Assembly: GCF_040812015.1 (NCBI RefSeq)
Contig: NZ_JBFNXJ010000002.1
Location: forward strand, 124,001-188,000
Source: Chitinivorax sp. PXF-14
GTDB taxonomy: Bacteria; Pseudomonadota; Gammaproteobacteria; Burkholderiales; SCOH01
Direction: 5' to 3'
DNA: 64,000 bases
Under the pieces are notes generated by a model. The model saw nothing but the letters and a program-made list of their open reading frames with translations, did no database searches and was not told where the DNA came from. Below are positions 1-7,193 of this stretch, piece after piece; the stretch's first letter is position 1, and each line of letters begins with the position of its first letter. The position numbers and the translations under genes were made by a program.

Positions 1-564
1 GGTGTAGATCAGGTCTCCCGGCTGCAGCGTGAACATCGTCGACAGGTAGTGGATCAGGTAAGGCACGCTGAACAGCATCAGCGCCGTGTCGCCAGCCTGC
101 CGCGGCTCACCGTTCAGGCTCATGCCGAAGCGCACGTGGTCGATGTCGGCCATGGTATCGGGCGCGACGAATTCCGAGATGCAGGCCGCGCCGTCGAAGC
201 CCTTGCACAGGGTCCACGGCAGGCCCTTCTGTTTGGCCACCGCCTGGATGTCGCGCGCAGTCAGGTCGAGGCCCAGGCCATAGCCGGCGACATGCTCGAG
301 CGCCGCCTGCTCGGGAATATTCTTGCCACCCTTGCCGATCAGCAGCACCAGCTCGGTCTCATAGTGCACATCGTTCGAGAACGCGGGCAGCGTCAACGGC
401 TGGTCCATCGCATGCAGCGCCGAGGTCGGCTTGATGAAGACCAGTGGTGCCGGCTCGACCTGGTTGCCGAGCTCGGCCGCGTGCGCGGCGTAATTGCGAC
501 CGATGCAGAAGATGTTGGAAACCGGCACTTCGCGGCGATCGGCTTGCAGGATGACGTGAGGCAT
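1..564 (-). CDS. Fumarylacetoacetate hydrolase (FAH) family protein, partial
   Basis: Reverse-strand reading from the ATG at 564 runs open to the window edge (188 codons, no stop), so the C-terminus is missing. The protein begins MPHVILQADRREVPVSNIFC and contains the FAH-family features IGRNYAAHA near residue 23, PLVFIKPTSAL near 41, and YETELVLLIG near 68 with the Glu-x-Glu pair that, with a later Asp, binds the divalent metal in this superfamily. Members cleave or decarboxylate acylpyruvates and related beta-diketo acids. Its small size so far and early active site fit the YcgM/FAHD1-like group (acylpyruvase or oxaloacetate decarboxylase) rather than full-length fumarylacetoacetase. It is the last visible gene of a leftward run, 29 bp after the preceding stop. 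The substrate cannot be deduced. Confidence 0.85.
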   Translation of the reverse strand, partial: MPHVILQADRREVPVSNIFCIGRNYAAHAAELGNQVEPAPLVFIKPTSALHAMDQPLTLPAFSNDVHYETELVLLIGKGGKNIPEQAALEHVAGYGLGLDLTARDIQAVAKQKGLPWTLCKGFDGAACISEFVAPDTMADIDHVRFGMSLNGEPRQAGDTALMLFSVPYLIHYLSTMFTLQPGDLIYT

Positions 565-593
565 GATGAAGGTTTGTTCCGTTCGGGATGAGG

Positions 594-962
594 TCAGGGT
601 TTGTCGGGCAGCGTGTACTCGATGAACAGGGGCGGGATCAAAGCACTCAGGATAATCCATAGCGGAGCCATGAACGACGGGAGATACCCACCGACCGCCG
701 CCTTGAATCGAATCCAGGTATCCGGCCCCAGGCTCATCAGCGCCAGCATCACCGTCAACTGGGCCAGCATCAGCCCCAGCGCCAGGCAGATGACAATACG
801 GCCAGTCTTGCCAAATCTGGCCTGCAGTTCGGTACGGCAATGGGTGCAGCGATAGCGGCAAGCCGTGGCCTTGAACCAGGCAATGCCCTCGCCCCGCGTC
901 CGTGTCAGATGCCGGCCATACCAGCCCAGGCTCTTGCTACAAGCGGGGCAGACACGCTTCAT
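594..962 (-). CDS. Small zinc-ribbon inner-membrane protein, function unknown
   Basis: A 122-residue protein starting at ATG 962 (MKRVCPACSKSLGWYGRH). The N-terminal half carries two cysteine pairs, CPAC near residue 5 and CTHC near residue 39, the pattern of a zinc ribbon. The C-terminal half has two hydrophobic segments (about residues 53-75 and 92-115), so it should sit in the inner membrane with the ribbon probably cytoplasmic. It follows hslO by 14 bp and precedes the FAH-family gene by 29 bp, so it is probably cotranscribed. A longer reading frame exists upstream but runs antiphase through hslO and is not real. I do not recognise a named family, and function is not assigned. Confidence 0.75.
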   Translation of the reverse strand: MKRVCPACSKSLGWYGRHLTRTRGEGIAWFKATACRYRCTHCRTELQARFGKTGRIVICLALGLMLAQLTVMLALMSLGPDTWIRFKAAVGGYLPSFMAPLWIILSALIPPLFIEYTLPDKP

Positions 963-976
963 GATCTGCCCACCCC

Positions 977-1843
977 TCAATGGCGCGTGTCGCTCGCCGG
1001 CTGGCTGATCGGTGCGGCGAATACCTGCTCGACATCGACCGGGTCGAAGTCGTAGCGCGTATTGCAGAACTCGCAGTGGATCTCGATGCTGCCCTGCTCC
1101 TCGATGAGGCTGCGCACCTCGGCCTCGCCCACCATGCGCAACATATTGCCGACCCGCTCGCGCGAGCACGAGCAGCGGAAGGCGATCGGGTGATCGTCGA
1201 ACAGGCGCAGGGTTTCTTCGTGAAACAGACGATGGATCACCTCGCGCGGCGGCAGGTCGAGCAGCTCGCCCTGGGTGATGGTGCCCGCGAGATACTTGGC
1301 GCGGTCCCAGGCATCGGGGTCGCCCTGGCCGGCGGGCAGCTTCTGCAGCAGCAGGCCCGTCGCTCGCTTGTCGTCGGCGGCCAGCCAGAAGCGCGTGTCG
1401 AGCTGCTCGGAGCGCTGCATATAGTTCTCCAGCATCTGGGCAATCGATTCGCCCTCCAGCGCGACGATGCCCTGATACGGCGCCTGGCCGTTCTGCTGGT
1501 CGAGCGTGATGACAAACTTGCCATTGCCCAGCAGCTCGGACAGCGGCATCGGCCTGACCTCGCCCTCCCACTTCGCCGTCGCGCGCATGGTCAGGTCGGC
1601 ATTGCATTCGACCACCATCAGGCGCAAGGCGCCGGTGCCGTGCAGCTGCATGATCAGCGCACCATTGAATTTCAGCGTGGCCGACAGCAGCGCAGCCGAG
1701 GCCATCAGCTCGCCGAGCAGCGAGCGCAGTACCGGCGGGTAGTCGTGGCGCGCCAGCACCTCGCGCCAGGTCTGGTCGAGCGTGACCAGCTCGCCACGCA
1801 CGGGCGCGCCGTCAAACAGGAAACGGGACAGGGAATCTTTCAT
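977..1843 (-). CDS. hslO: Redox-regulated chaperone Hsp33
   Basis: A 288-residue protein, the normal Hsp33 length, starting MKDSLSRFLFDGAPVRGELV at ATG 1843. An upstream in-frame start would add 19 residues not typical of the family. Hsp33 is a cytoplasmic holdase activated by oxidative unfolding. The C-terminal zinc switch is intact: CSC near residue 234 and CEFC about 30 residues later (CxC-x30-CxxC). The N-terminal region has the family signature LLGELMASAALLSATLKFNG. It lies 37 bp downstream of the BPH peptidase gene, and both follow genes for two cysteine-rich redox proteins, which suits a stress or redox operon. Confidence 0.97.
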   Translation of the reverse strand: MKDSLSRFLFDGAPVRGELVTLDQTWREVLARHDYPPVLRSLLGELMASAALLSATLKFNGALIMQLHGTGALRLMVVECNADLTMRATAKWEGEVRPMPLSELLGNGKFVITLDQQNGQAPYQGIVALEGESIAQMLENYMQRSEQLDTRFWLAADDKRATGLLLQKLPAGQGDPDAWDRAKYLAGTITQGELLDLPPREVIHRLFHEETLRLFDDHPIAFRCSCSRERVGNMLRMVGEAEVRSLIEEQGSIEIHCEFCNTRYDFDPVDVEQVFAAPISQPASDTRH

Positions 1844-1880
1844 TGCAACCTCGACATGCCCGGCAAGCGGGCGAAACGCA

Positions 1881-2453
1881 TCAAGTGGGGGTGGTGGCAA
1901 CCGAATACAAGGTCATCGGCAGCGAGGAGTTGATATCGAACTGGCAGCCCGCCTCGACCCCGACGCGCGCGATCTCCTCGGCGGACAGGGCCGAGTCGTA
2001 CACCGCGTGCATGGCACCGGTCGCGTATTCGCGGCCGGTGCCGATGGCCCAGAAACGCTCGAACTGGTATACCTCGCGCATCGAATAGACGCCGAAGATG
2101 CCCTTCGGATTGGCGATCAGCGCCGTCAGCTGGCTCGATTCGTAAGGGTCGTCCTCTTCCTCGTCGGGCTTGAGGAAGAACTCTTCCTTCAATACCGGAT
2201 GCAGCTTGCGGAACGTCTCGAAGATCGCGGCACGGCTCGACAGGTCGAGCTTCTTCTGCTTGCGCAGCGCGCTCTGCAGCACCAGGTCGTGCGCGGCGCT
2301 GCCGGAAATGCCGAGATAGTTGTCGCCGAGCTGGAAAATCTTGTTGTAGGCCGCGTCGAACTGGGCCGGTAGGCGGGTGTCGCCGAAGGTGGACTGGCTG
2401 TCGCCGGCAATGGCGACCATGCCCTGCTTTTGTACGACAACGAGGGTGGTCAT
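1881..2453 (-). CDS. Proteasome-like Ntn peptidase, BPH type (betaproteobacterial proteasome homologue)
   Basis: A 190-residue protein beginning MTTLVVVQKQGMVAIAGDSQ. After Met removal, Thr2 becomes the N-terminal nucleophile of the proteasome/HslV fold. Counting from that Thr as 1, Asp17 falls in AGDS exactly where proteasomal beta subunits have it, and a Lys at about 37 (YNKIF) corresponds to proteasomal Lys33 with a short insertion (TFGDTRLPAQF). It is not HslV: it lacks the TTIVSVRR start and there is no hslU nearby. The sequence type matches the BPH family known from betaproteobacteria, which forms double-ring peptidases. An acidic loop (KPDEEEDDPYE) follows at about residues 95-105. No ATPase partner is encoded in the window. 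The physiological substrate is unknown. Confidence 0.85.
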   Translation of the reverse strand: MTTLVVVQKQGMVAIAGDSQSTFGDTRLPAQFDAAYNKIFQLGDNYLGISGSAAHDLVLQSALRKQKKLDLSSRAAIFETFRKLHPVLKEEFFLKPDEEEDDPYESSQLTALIANPKGIFGVYSMREVYQFERFWAIGTGREYATGAMHAVYDSALSAEEIARVGVEAGCQFDINSSLPMTLYSVATTPT

Positions 2454-2534
2454 GATCTGCTCACCGCAAAACTCGGCATTTTACCCGATTCGCCCCTACC
2501 GCGCCGCAGCGGCGCCCCGCTGTGGACGCCCGGC

Positions 2535-2822
2535 TCAGCCATGATCAGCCGGGCGGTCGCTGTGGCCCAGGCTGCGCTCGGGCGCCACCGCGTCGCGCAC
2601 CAGCTGCTTGAGCTGCTTGATATCGGGAAAGCCGTCGCGCGCCTTGCGGTCCCAGATCTCGCGCCCATCGATGGCGATGTGGAAGATGCCGCCGGTGCCC
2701 GGGTGCAGCGATACCGCGCCCAGTTCATCCTCGAAGGTCGTCAGCAGCTCCTGCGCCATCCAGGCGGCCCGCAGCAGCCAGCGGCATTGCGTGCAGTATT
2801 CGATCGATACGGTGGGTTTCAT
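2535..2822 (-). CDS. SelT/SelW/SelH (Rdx) family CxxC redox protein
   Basis: A 95-residue protein starting at ATG 2822 (MKPTVSIEYCTQCRWLLRAA). A TTG three codons upstream is in frame but less likely. It has the beta-CxxC-alpha thioredoxin-like motif of the Rdx family (CTQC at about residues 10-13, cysteine replacing selenocysteine) and the conserved later segments GGIFHIAIDGREIWDRK and GFPDIKQLKQLVRD. Bacterial members are small cytoplasmic thiol proteins of largely unknown role. It lies 12 bp after the BFD-like ferredoxin gene and 81 bp before the BPH peptidase gene on the same strand. Confidence 0.9.
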   Translation of the reverse strand: MKPTVSIEYCTQCRWLLRAAWMAQELLTTFEDELGAVSLHPGTGGIFHIAIDGREIWDRKARDGFPDIKQLKQLVRDAVAPERSLGHSDRPADHG

Positions 2823-2834
2823 GGGTTTCAAGCG

Positions 2835-3092
2835 TTAGCCTCTCTCTGGTTCATCTGGCTGAAAATGTTGCAGCAGTTCCGCTGCGTCGGCCCGCCCGTC
2901 AAGCTCGACCTCCAGCGTCGGCAGGTGCTCGCGCAGCGCCCGCGCGAGCCACGGCCGGCAGCGGCCGCACTGCAGGCCGGCGCCCGTCAGCAGCATGACG
3001 CAATCGACATCGCCAGCGCAGTCGCCCACCAGCGCCAGCAGGGACTGGAAACTGACGCGGCGGCAGGCGCAACGGTCGATGCAGAGCTTCAT
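2835..3092 (-). CDS. BFD-like [2Fe-2S]-binding protein
   Basis: An 85-residue protein starting at ATG 3092 (MKLCIDRCACRRVSFQSL). Its spacing CAC (residues 8-10) then CGRC (42-45) matches the CxC-x31-CxxC cluster-binding pattern of bacterioferritin-associated ferredoxin (BFD-like, Fer2_BFD) domains, which donate electrons in iron mobilisation or form part of oxidoreductases. The C-terminus is unusually long and acidic for Bfd. No bacterioferritin gene lies nearby, so a role in iron release is not supported by context. The start codon overlaps the stop of the upstream gene (ATGA), which suggests translational coupling. Confidence 0.85.
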   Translation of the reverse strand: MKLCIDRCACRRVSFQSLLALVGDCAGDVDCVMLLTGAGLQCGRCRPWLARALREHLPTLEVELDGRADAAELLQHFQPDEPERG

Positions 3093-3286
3093 GGCGATGC
3101 GCGCCGGCCCAGCAGGCGCTGCCACACACGGCGCCACCAGGGCTGTGGGGGCGGCGGCGCCACGGCCGCCCGGTCGCGCGCCAGGCTTTGCCGGGTGGCG
3201 GCGTGGATCTCGCGCATCGTCAACCCGCCGGGACCCTTGAGCTTGTCCGGATCGTGCTCGTCGGGTGGATTCTTCAGCGTGCTCAT
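3089..3286 (-). CDS. Small basic hypothetical protein
   Basis: A 65-residue protein beginning MSTLKNPPDEHDPDKLKGPG. The N-terminal half is acidic and polar, the middle has a proline run (APPPPQPWW), and the C-terminus is basic with tryptophans (WWRRVWQRLLGRR), possibly an amphipathic membrane-binding helix. The stop overlaps the start of the BFD-like gene by four bases, which supports its being translated. It is the first gene of the leftward run, and its promoter must lie in the 115 bp shared with the divergent lipase gene. The family is not recognised. Confidence 0.65.
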   Translation of the reverse strand: MSTLKNPPDEHDPDKLKGPGGLTMREIHAATRQSLARDRAAVAPPPPQPWWRRVWQRLLGRRASP

Positions 3287-3401
3287 GACCGTATTTTAGA
3301 ACCTCTTCAGCCGTCGTCGCGAGTGCCGCGCGGGGCCTCGTTCCGCCTGCGGCCGGCGCAGAATTTGCTATAACGGGGCAACACCTAGCGGGAGTAGCAT
3401 C

Positions 3402-5318
3402 ATGGTCGATCTGCGCGTGCTCGATGTCCTGATCGGGCTGAGCCTCGTCTACTTGCTGCTGAGCTCGGTGTGCTCGGCCGTGATGGAGGCCTGGAACAAT
3501 CTGCGCAATCGCCGCGGCTACTATCTGGAGCGCCATCTGGTGCGCCTGTTCGGCGACAGGGCGAAGGACGAGATCATCAACGGCGACGACCTACAGAGCC
3601 TGTGGACGCGCCCGGTGCGATCGTGGTGGCACAAGAGCGATTTCCCCTCCTACATCCCCACCAATATGCTGTCGGCGCGGCTGATCGCCTGGTTCCGCCA
3701 TGCCGGGCCGGAGCGCATGCCGCCGCCACCCAACGCCGACGGCAAGATACCACCGGGGCAGGCCAACCTGGCGCAGCTGATGCTCAGGCACAGCGGCGAC
3801 GACACGGCGCTCGCGGTCGAGATCGGCAAGTGGTTCAACCAGACCATGGAGCGCATGACCGGCGAATTCGCGCGCGAGACCAAGCACCGCATGTTGCTGC
3901 TGGCCGTGCTGATCGCGGTGGCAGCCAATGCCGACTCGATCCGTCTGTTCGGCGACCTCTACACCGACCCGATGCTGCGCGATGCGATCGTCAAGCAGGC
4001 CGAAGCGAAGATTGCCAACCCGCCGGCCACGCCAGCCAACAAGCCCAGCGACGGCAACCCGGCTGACGCCCAGCAGGCCCCCCCGGCGGCAACGGCGCAA
4101 GCACCCGACGCCAAAGCCGCCGCCCCCAACACGGCTACAGAAAGCAGCGCACCAGCGGCCAGCACCACCGACAGCAGCCAACCCCAGCAACCGCCAGCAC
4201 CGGCAGGCAACTCTCTCGAACAGCTGAAGAAGGACATCGGCTCGCTGCCCGTGCTCGGCTGGACCAAAACCCAGGCGACCGATACCGCCGCGCAGGTCGA
4301 GCAGCGCCGCTGGGGCGCCATGCTGCAGATGCTGCTGGGCTACCTGATCACCGCCTTCGCGCTGCTGTTCGGCGCCGATTTCTGGTTCAACACCCTGCAG
4401 AAACTGCTCAAGGTGCGCACCTCGCTACGCTCCAAGGACGAACCCGATGCAGCTGCCACGACTGACCAGACTGCAGCACAAGCCGGCAGCCCGGCAGCGG
4501 CGGTGGCCGCCACGCCGGCCTGCACGGTAGCCCAGCCGCTGCTGACAGACGCCTATTGCTACGCCCATGTGTCGTCCTATGCCTATCGCGCCCTGGCGGC
4601 GGATGTCGGCCAGACATTAGCGCTTGGCAGCCGGCGCTATGTCATCGACCAGTATTTCAGCCGGCGCGGCACCCAGGCCGTGCTGCTGACCCCCAGCGAC
4701 GACGCCAGCACCGCCGTGCTGGCGTTTCGCGGCACCGAGCTCAAGGAGTGGATGGACGTGCGCGCCGACATCGACTTCCCCCATGTGCACTGGGCGCAGG
4801 CAGGCTTCGACCACATGCCGGTACAACAGACCGTGCACAAGGGCTTCGCCGACGCGCTGCGGCTGGTGCTCGACGAGCAGTTGATCAACAGCCTGCGCGA
4901 CAAGCGCCTCATCATCACCGGCCACAGCCTGGGCGGCGCGCTGGCCGCCCTGTGCGCCATGGTGCTCAAGCAGCGCGGGCTGTGCCTGACGGCGGTGTAC
5001 ACCTATGGCCAGCCGCGCGTCGGCGACCTGGTGTTCTCGCAGGACTACGATGTCGGCCTGCATGGCATCACCTATCGCATCGTCAACCACCGCGACCTGG
5101 TGCCGCGCGTGCCGACCCGCACCATGCAATACCGCCACGCCGGCCAGTGCCTGTATCTCGACACCGACGGCATCGCCCATCTGGAGCCCGGCCTGTGGCA
5201 GATCCTGCTCGATGTCGTGCCTTTCGACGGCAACCATTGGCAAGATGGCCTCAAGCAAGCCTTGGGCGACCATTCGATCAGCGAATACCAGCGCCTGCTG
5301 CAAGCCAACCTGGGCTGA
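3402..5318 (+). CDS. Membrane-anchored class 3 lipase family protein
   Basis: A 638-residue protein. Residues 8-30 are hydrophobic (VLIGLSLVYLLLSSVCSAVM), followed by a soluble stretch, a hydrophobic segment near 164-178, a long Ala/Pro/Gln/Ser-rich linker at about 205-275 and a further membrane segment near 307-328 (LLGYLITAFALLFGADFWF). The C-terminal part from about residue 385 is a class 3 lipase domain (alpha/beta hydrolase) with the nucleophile elbow GHSLGGALA near residue 507, TYGQPRVGD near 537 and the conserved late His region (VNHRDLVPRVP). The enzyme should be tethered to the inner membrane. The role is unknown, although the fold predicts hydrolysis of acylglycerol or phospholipid esters. 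The start is preceded by GGGAG at 3390-3394. It is divergent from the small-protein/redox operon. Confidence 0.85.
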   Translation: MVDLRVLDVLIGLSLVYLLLSSVCSAVMEAWNNLRNRRGYYLERHLVRLFGDRAKDEIINGDDLQSLWTRPVRSWWHKSDFPSYIPTNMLSARLIAWFRHAGPERMPPPPNADGKIPPGQANLAQLMLRHSGDDTALAVEIGKWFNQTMERMTGEFARETKHRMLLLAVLIAVAANADSIRLFGDLYTDPMLRDAIVKQAEAKIANPPATPANKPSDGNPADAQQAPPAATAQAPDAKAAAPNTATESSAPAASTTDSSQPQQPPAPAGNSLEQLKKDIGSLPVLGWTKTQATDTAAQVEQRRWGAMLQMLLGYLITAFALLFGADFWFNTLQKLLKVRTSLRSKDEPDAAATTDQTAAQAGSPAAAVAATPACTVAQPLLTDAYCYAHVSSYAYRALAADVGQTLALGSRRYVIDQYFSRRGTQAVLLTPSDDASTAVLAFRGTELKEWMDVRADIDFPHVHWAQAGFDHMPVQQTVHKGFADALRLVLDEQLINSLRDKRLIITGHSLGGALAALCAMVLKQRGLCLTAVYTYGQPRVGDLVFSQDYDVGLHGITYRIVNHRDLVPRVPTRTMQYRHAGQCLYLDTDGIAHLEPGLWQILLDVVPFDGNHWQDGLKQALGDHSISEYQRLLQANLG

Positions 5319-5776
5319 GCCCGGCCAGGGGCGTGGCTTGCAGCCTGCCCGTGGCTATTGGCTCAGCGCCCTTTCCAGGCAAGGGCCGGCCAACGCCGGG
5401 CAGCCCTGGGACGGGGACGGATCGCCGCAAGCCAGGGCAGGATGAGCGGCGTACCGCGCAACGCCCCACCGAGCGGCAACAAGCCCCGAGCGCAAAAGGC
5501 GCGCACGCCCGGCACCGGCGTGTACATTGTCGCCGACAGCGGTCTCTCTGCGGCAAAGGTACGCAGGCAAAGCACCGACAAACGTCGAGAACTCACATAG
5601 GCAGAAGCCAGGCCGGCCATGGTCAGCCCCAAACCGGCGGTCGGTGCGGCAACGGTCTGCTTTATGCTCCACGGAATCGGCACGGCGAACCGGCACACCT
5701 CCCCGCATGCTGACAGCAGACAGCCCGAGTCGGGCAGCAGGCCGTGCCCCGGCTTTGCTCGCACCGGGCTGACGGA
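5319..5776. other. Intergenic, no gene seen
   Basis: About 460 bp between the lipase stop and the stop of the convergent exported-protein gene. Several short reading frames exist on both strands, but they are Arg/Pro/Ala-rich in the manner of random GC-rich sequence and none has a plausible ribosome-binding site or family likeness. I see no clear hairpin followed by a T-run. Confidence 0.5.
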
Positions 5777-6283
5777 CTATTCGGGGGTGCGGTTCCAGGT
5801 CAGGCGGCTCAGCTTGTCGGATGCGTAGCAGAATTCCGCCCGTGCCGCACGGCTGCCGCTGGCGTAGGTGCTGCAGCGGCCGGTCGACGAGCTCGGCCTG
5901 CCGAGCTTGCCCTCGACCAGTTTGCGGGTCGAGCCGATCTTCAGCTTGTACGGCAGGGGCCAGGCCGGCGCGGAAATGGTCAGGGTCTGGATGAAATACG
6001 CGCTGGGGCGGTTTCCCGGCGCGACCACCTGCAACTCCATGCCCGGCAAGGACAAGCGCTTGTGCACGCGCCCCTCGTCATCGGCTTCGCCGTCGTCCAG
6101 CAGTTGCACCGCGAACGCATCCTTCCCGCACGACCCGATCGCCAGGTCGCAACGGCGCAGCGCATAGGCCGGCCCAGTCAGCACGAACTGCTCGGCCGGC
6201 GCGGAAATCGCGGCGCTCGCGCTGGACGGAACGGCGGTAATGGCCAGCGCTAGCAGGCCTAAGGTGCGGGATATGGCGCGCAT
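5777..6283 (-). CDS. Exported hypothetical protein
   Basis: A 168-residue protein with a clear Sec signal peptide (MRAISRTLGLLALAITAVPSSASA, cleavage near residue 24-25). The mature part has four cysteines (CDLAIGSC near 44-51, CSTY and FCYA near 136-152), consistent with two disulphides in the periplasm or outside the cell. There is no recognised domain. It stands alone, convergent with the class 3 lipase gene and divergent from the acyl carrier protein gene about 660 bp away. Confidence 0.7.
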   Translation of the reverse strand: MRAISRTLGLLALAITAVPSSASAAISAPAEQFVLTGPAYALRRCDLAIGSCGKDAFAVQLLDDGEADDEGRVHKRLSLPGMELQVVAPGNRPSAYFIQTLTISAPAWPLPYKLKIGSTRKLVEGKLGRPSSSTGRCSTYASGSRAARAEFCYASDKLSRLTWNRTPE

Positions 6284-6946
6284 GTGGGGGTCGATCGGTA
6301 GTCAGCGGGCATCGGCTGCCGCAAGGCTCGACATGATAGGGCAATTGGCCCCGCAGTGGCGACATCGGCGTGCCCCGCCGGCCATTCGCCGGGTGCCGCT
6401 GTCTGGCCCGCGTGGTACCCCCACGGCAGCGCTCGCCACGCCAGCCGGGCGGCGGCGCCGGGCTCAGTCGATCAGCATGAAATGGCCTGGACGGGCCGGT
6501 TGATCTCCCGCATTCCGATCAATCCTGTTTCCGCCATGCCGGCAGCGCGCGGGCAGGCATTGTCGGCCGCTGGTCAGCCACGTCTCGGCATACAAAAGCA
6601 ACGTTGCCGGCTCGCGACGGACAGTACGCCAGTCCATCCATACGATTGCCAGACAATACGACAGCCTTTTGATTTTATTAGATTTTTTTACAAATCTATA
6701 TTGCATAAAGCAATAAATAGAGCTAAAACTCCATGCGTGAATGCCGCCGCTTGCCACGCTCAAGCGCGGGAGCCGATCGCCTGAAATTTCATCCCTTTGT
6801 CCTGCCTTGCCGTGCCTCGGCACGATGCCCGGCAAGGCAGACGGGGCGGGGTTCACACGATGCAGGTAGCCCCATGCAAGTGCTGGAGTGGCCAGCAAAC
6901 GGCTTCCAAAAATGACCAACAGGTAAATCCATAAGGGAGACACATC
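6284..6946. promoter_or_regulatory. Long AT-rich intergenic region upstream of the ACP-KAS pair
   Basis: About 660 bp without a convincing gene. The block 6660-6720 is strikingly AT-rich for this chromosome and contains two small perfect hairpins: TAGATTT/AAATCTA (6679-6685 with 6692-6698) and ATTGC/GCAAT (6700-6704 with 6710-6714). A promoter for the acyl carrier protein gene plausibly lies here, which would leave an untranslated leader of roughly 230 bases. No exact -35/-10 pair is assigned. Confidence 0.45.
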
Positions 6947-7189
6947 ATGAGCACCATTGCGACGCTGACCAACCTGCTGCACGAAGAATTCGGCACCGAC
7001 CCCGCCACGGTCCACCCCAATCAGTCGATGGAATCGCTCGGGCTCGATTCGCTGAGCATCGCGGAATTCGTGTTCCGCATCGAAGAAGTGCTGGGCATCA
7101 ACTTCCCCGACAGCAATGTCAGGATCGATACCCTGCAGGATGTCGTCGATGTCGTCGACGGCCTGCTGCGCAAGCAGGCCCGGGTCTAA
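6947..7189 (+). CDS. Acyl carrier protein (orphan)
   Basis: An 80-residue acidic protein with the phosphopantetheine attachment motif GLDSLSIAEF, Ser35 being the carrier residue, and the four-helix ACP pattern (RIEEVLGINFPDS following). It differs from a housekeeping AcpP (no LGADSLDTVE motif) and is paired with a ketosynthase gene 4 bp downstream instead of sitting in the fabD-fabG-acpP cluster, so it is likely a specialised carrier. It is cytoplasmic. AGGGAGACAC at 6933-6942 supplies a good ribosome-binding site before the ATG. Confidence 0.92.
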   Translation: MSTIATLTNLLHEEFGTDPATVHPNQSMESLGLDSLSIAEFVFRIEEVLGINFPDSNVRIDTLQDVVDVVDGLLRKQARV

Positions 7190-7193
7190 GGCC

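Noticed and set aside
594-1607. 337-codon leftward frame joining the zinc-ribbon protein to upstream sequence
   Set aside because: The first 215 codons lie out of phase inside hslO. Only the part from ATG 962 looks like protein.
1881-2453. HslV protease
   Set aside because: Although proteasome-like and near hslO, it lacks the HslV N-terminal sequence and has no hslU partner. The BPH type fits better.
5319-5776. Possible small genes on both strands
   Set aside because: No start signals, no domain likeness, Arg/Pro-rich random-type translations.
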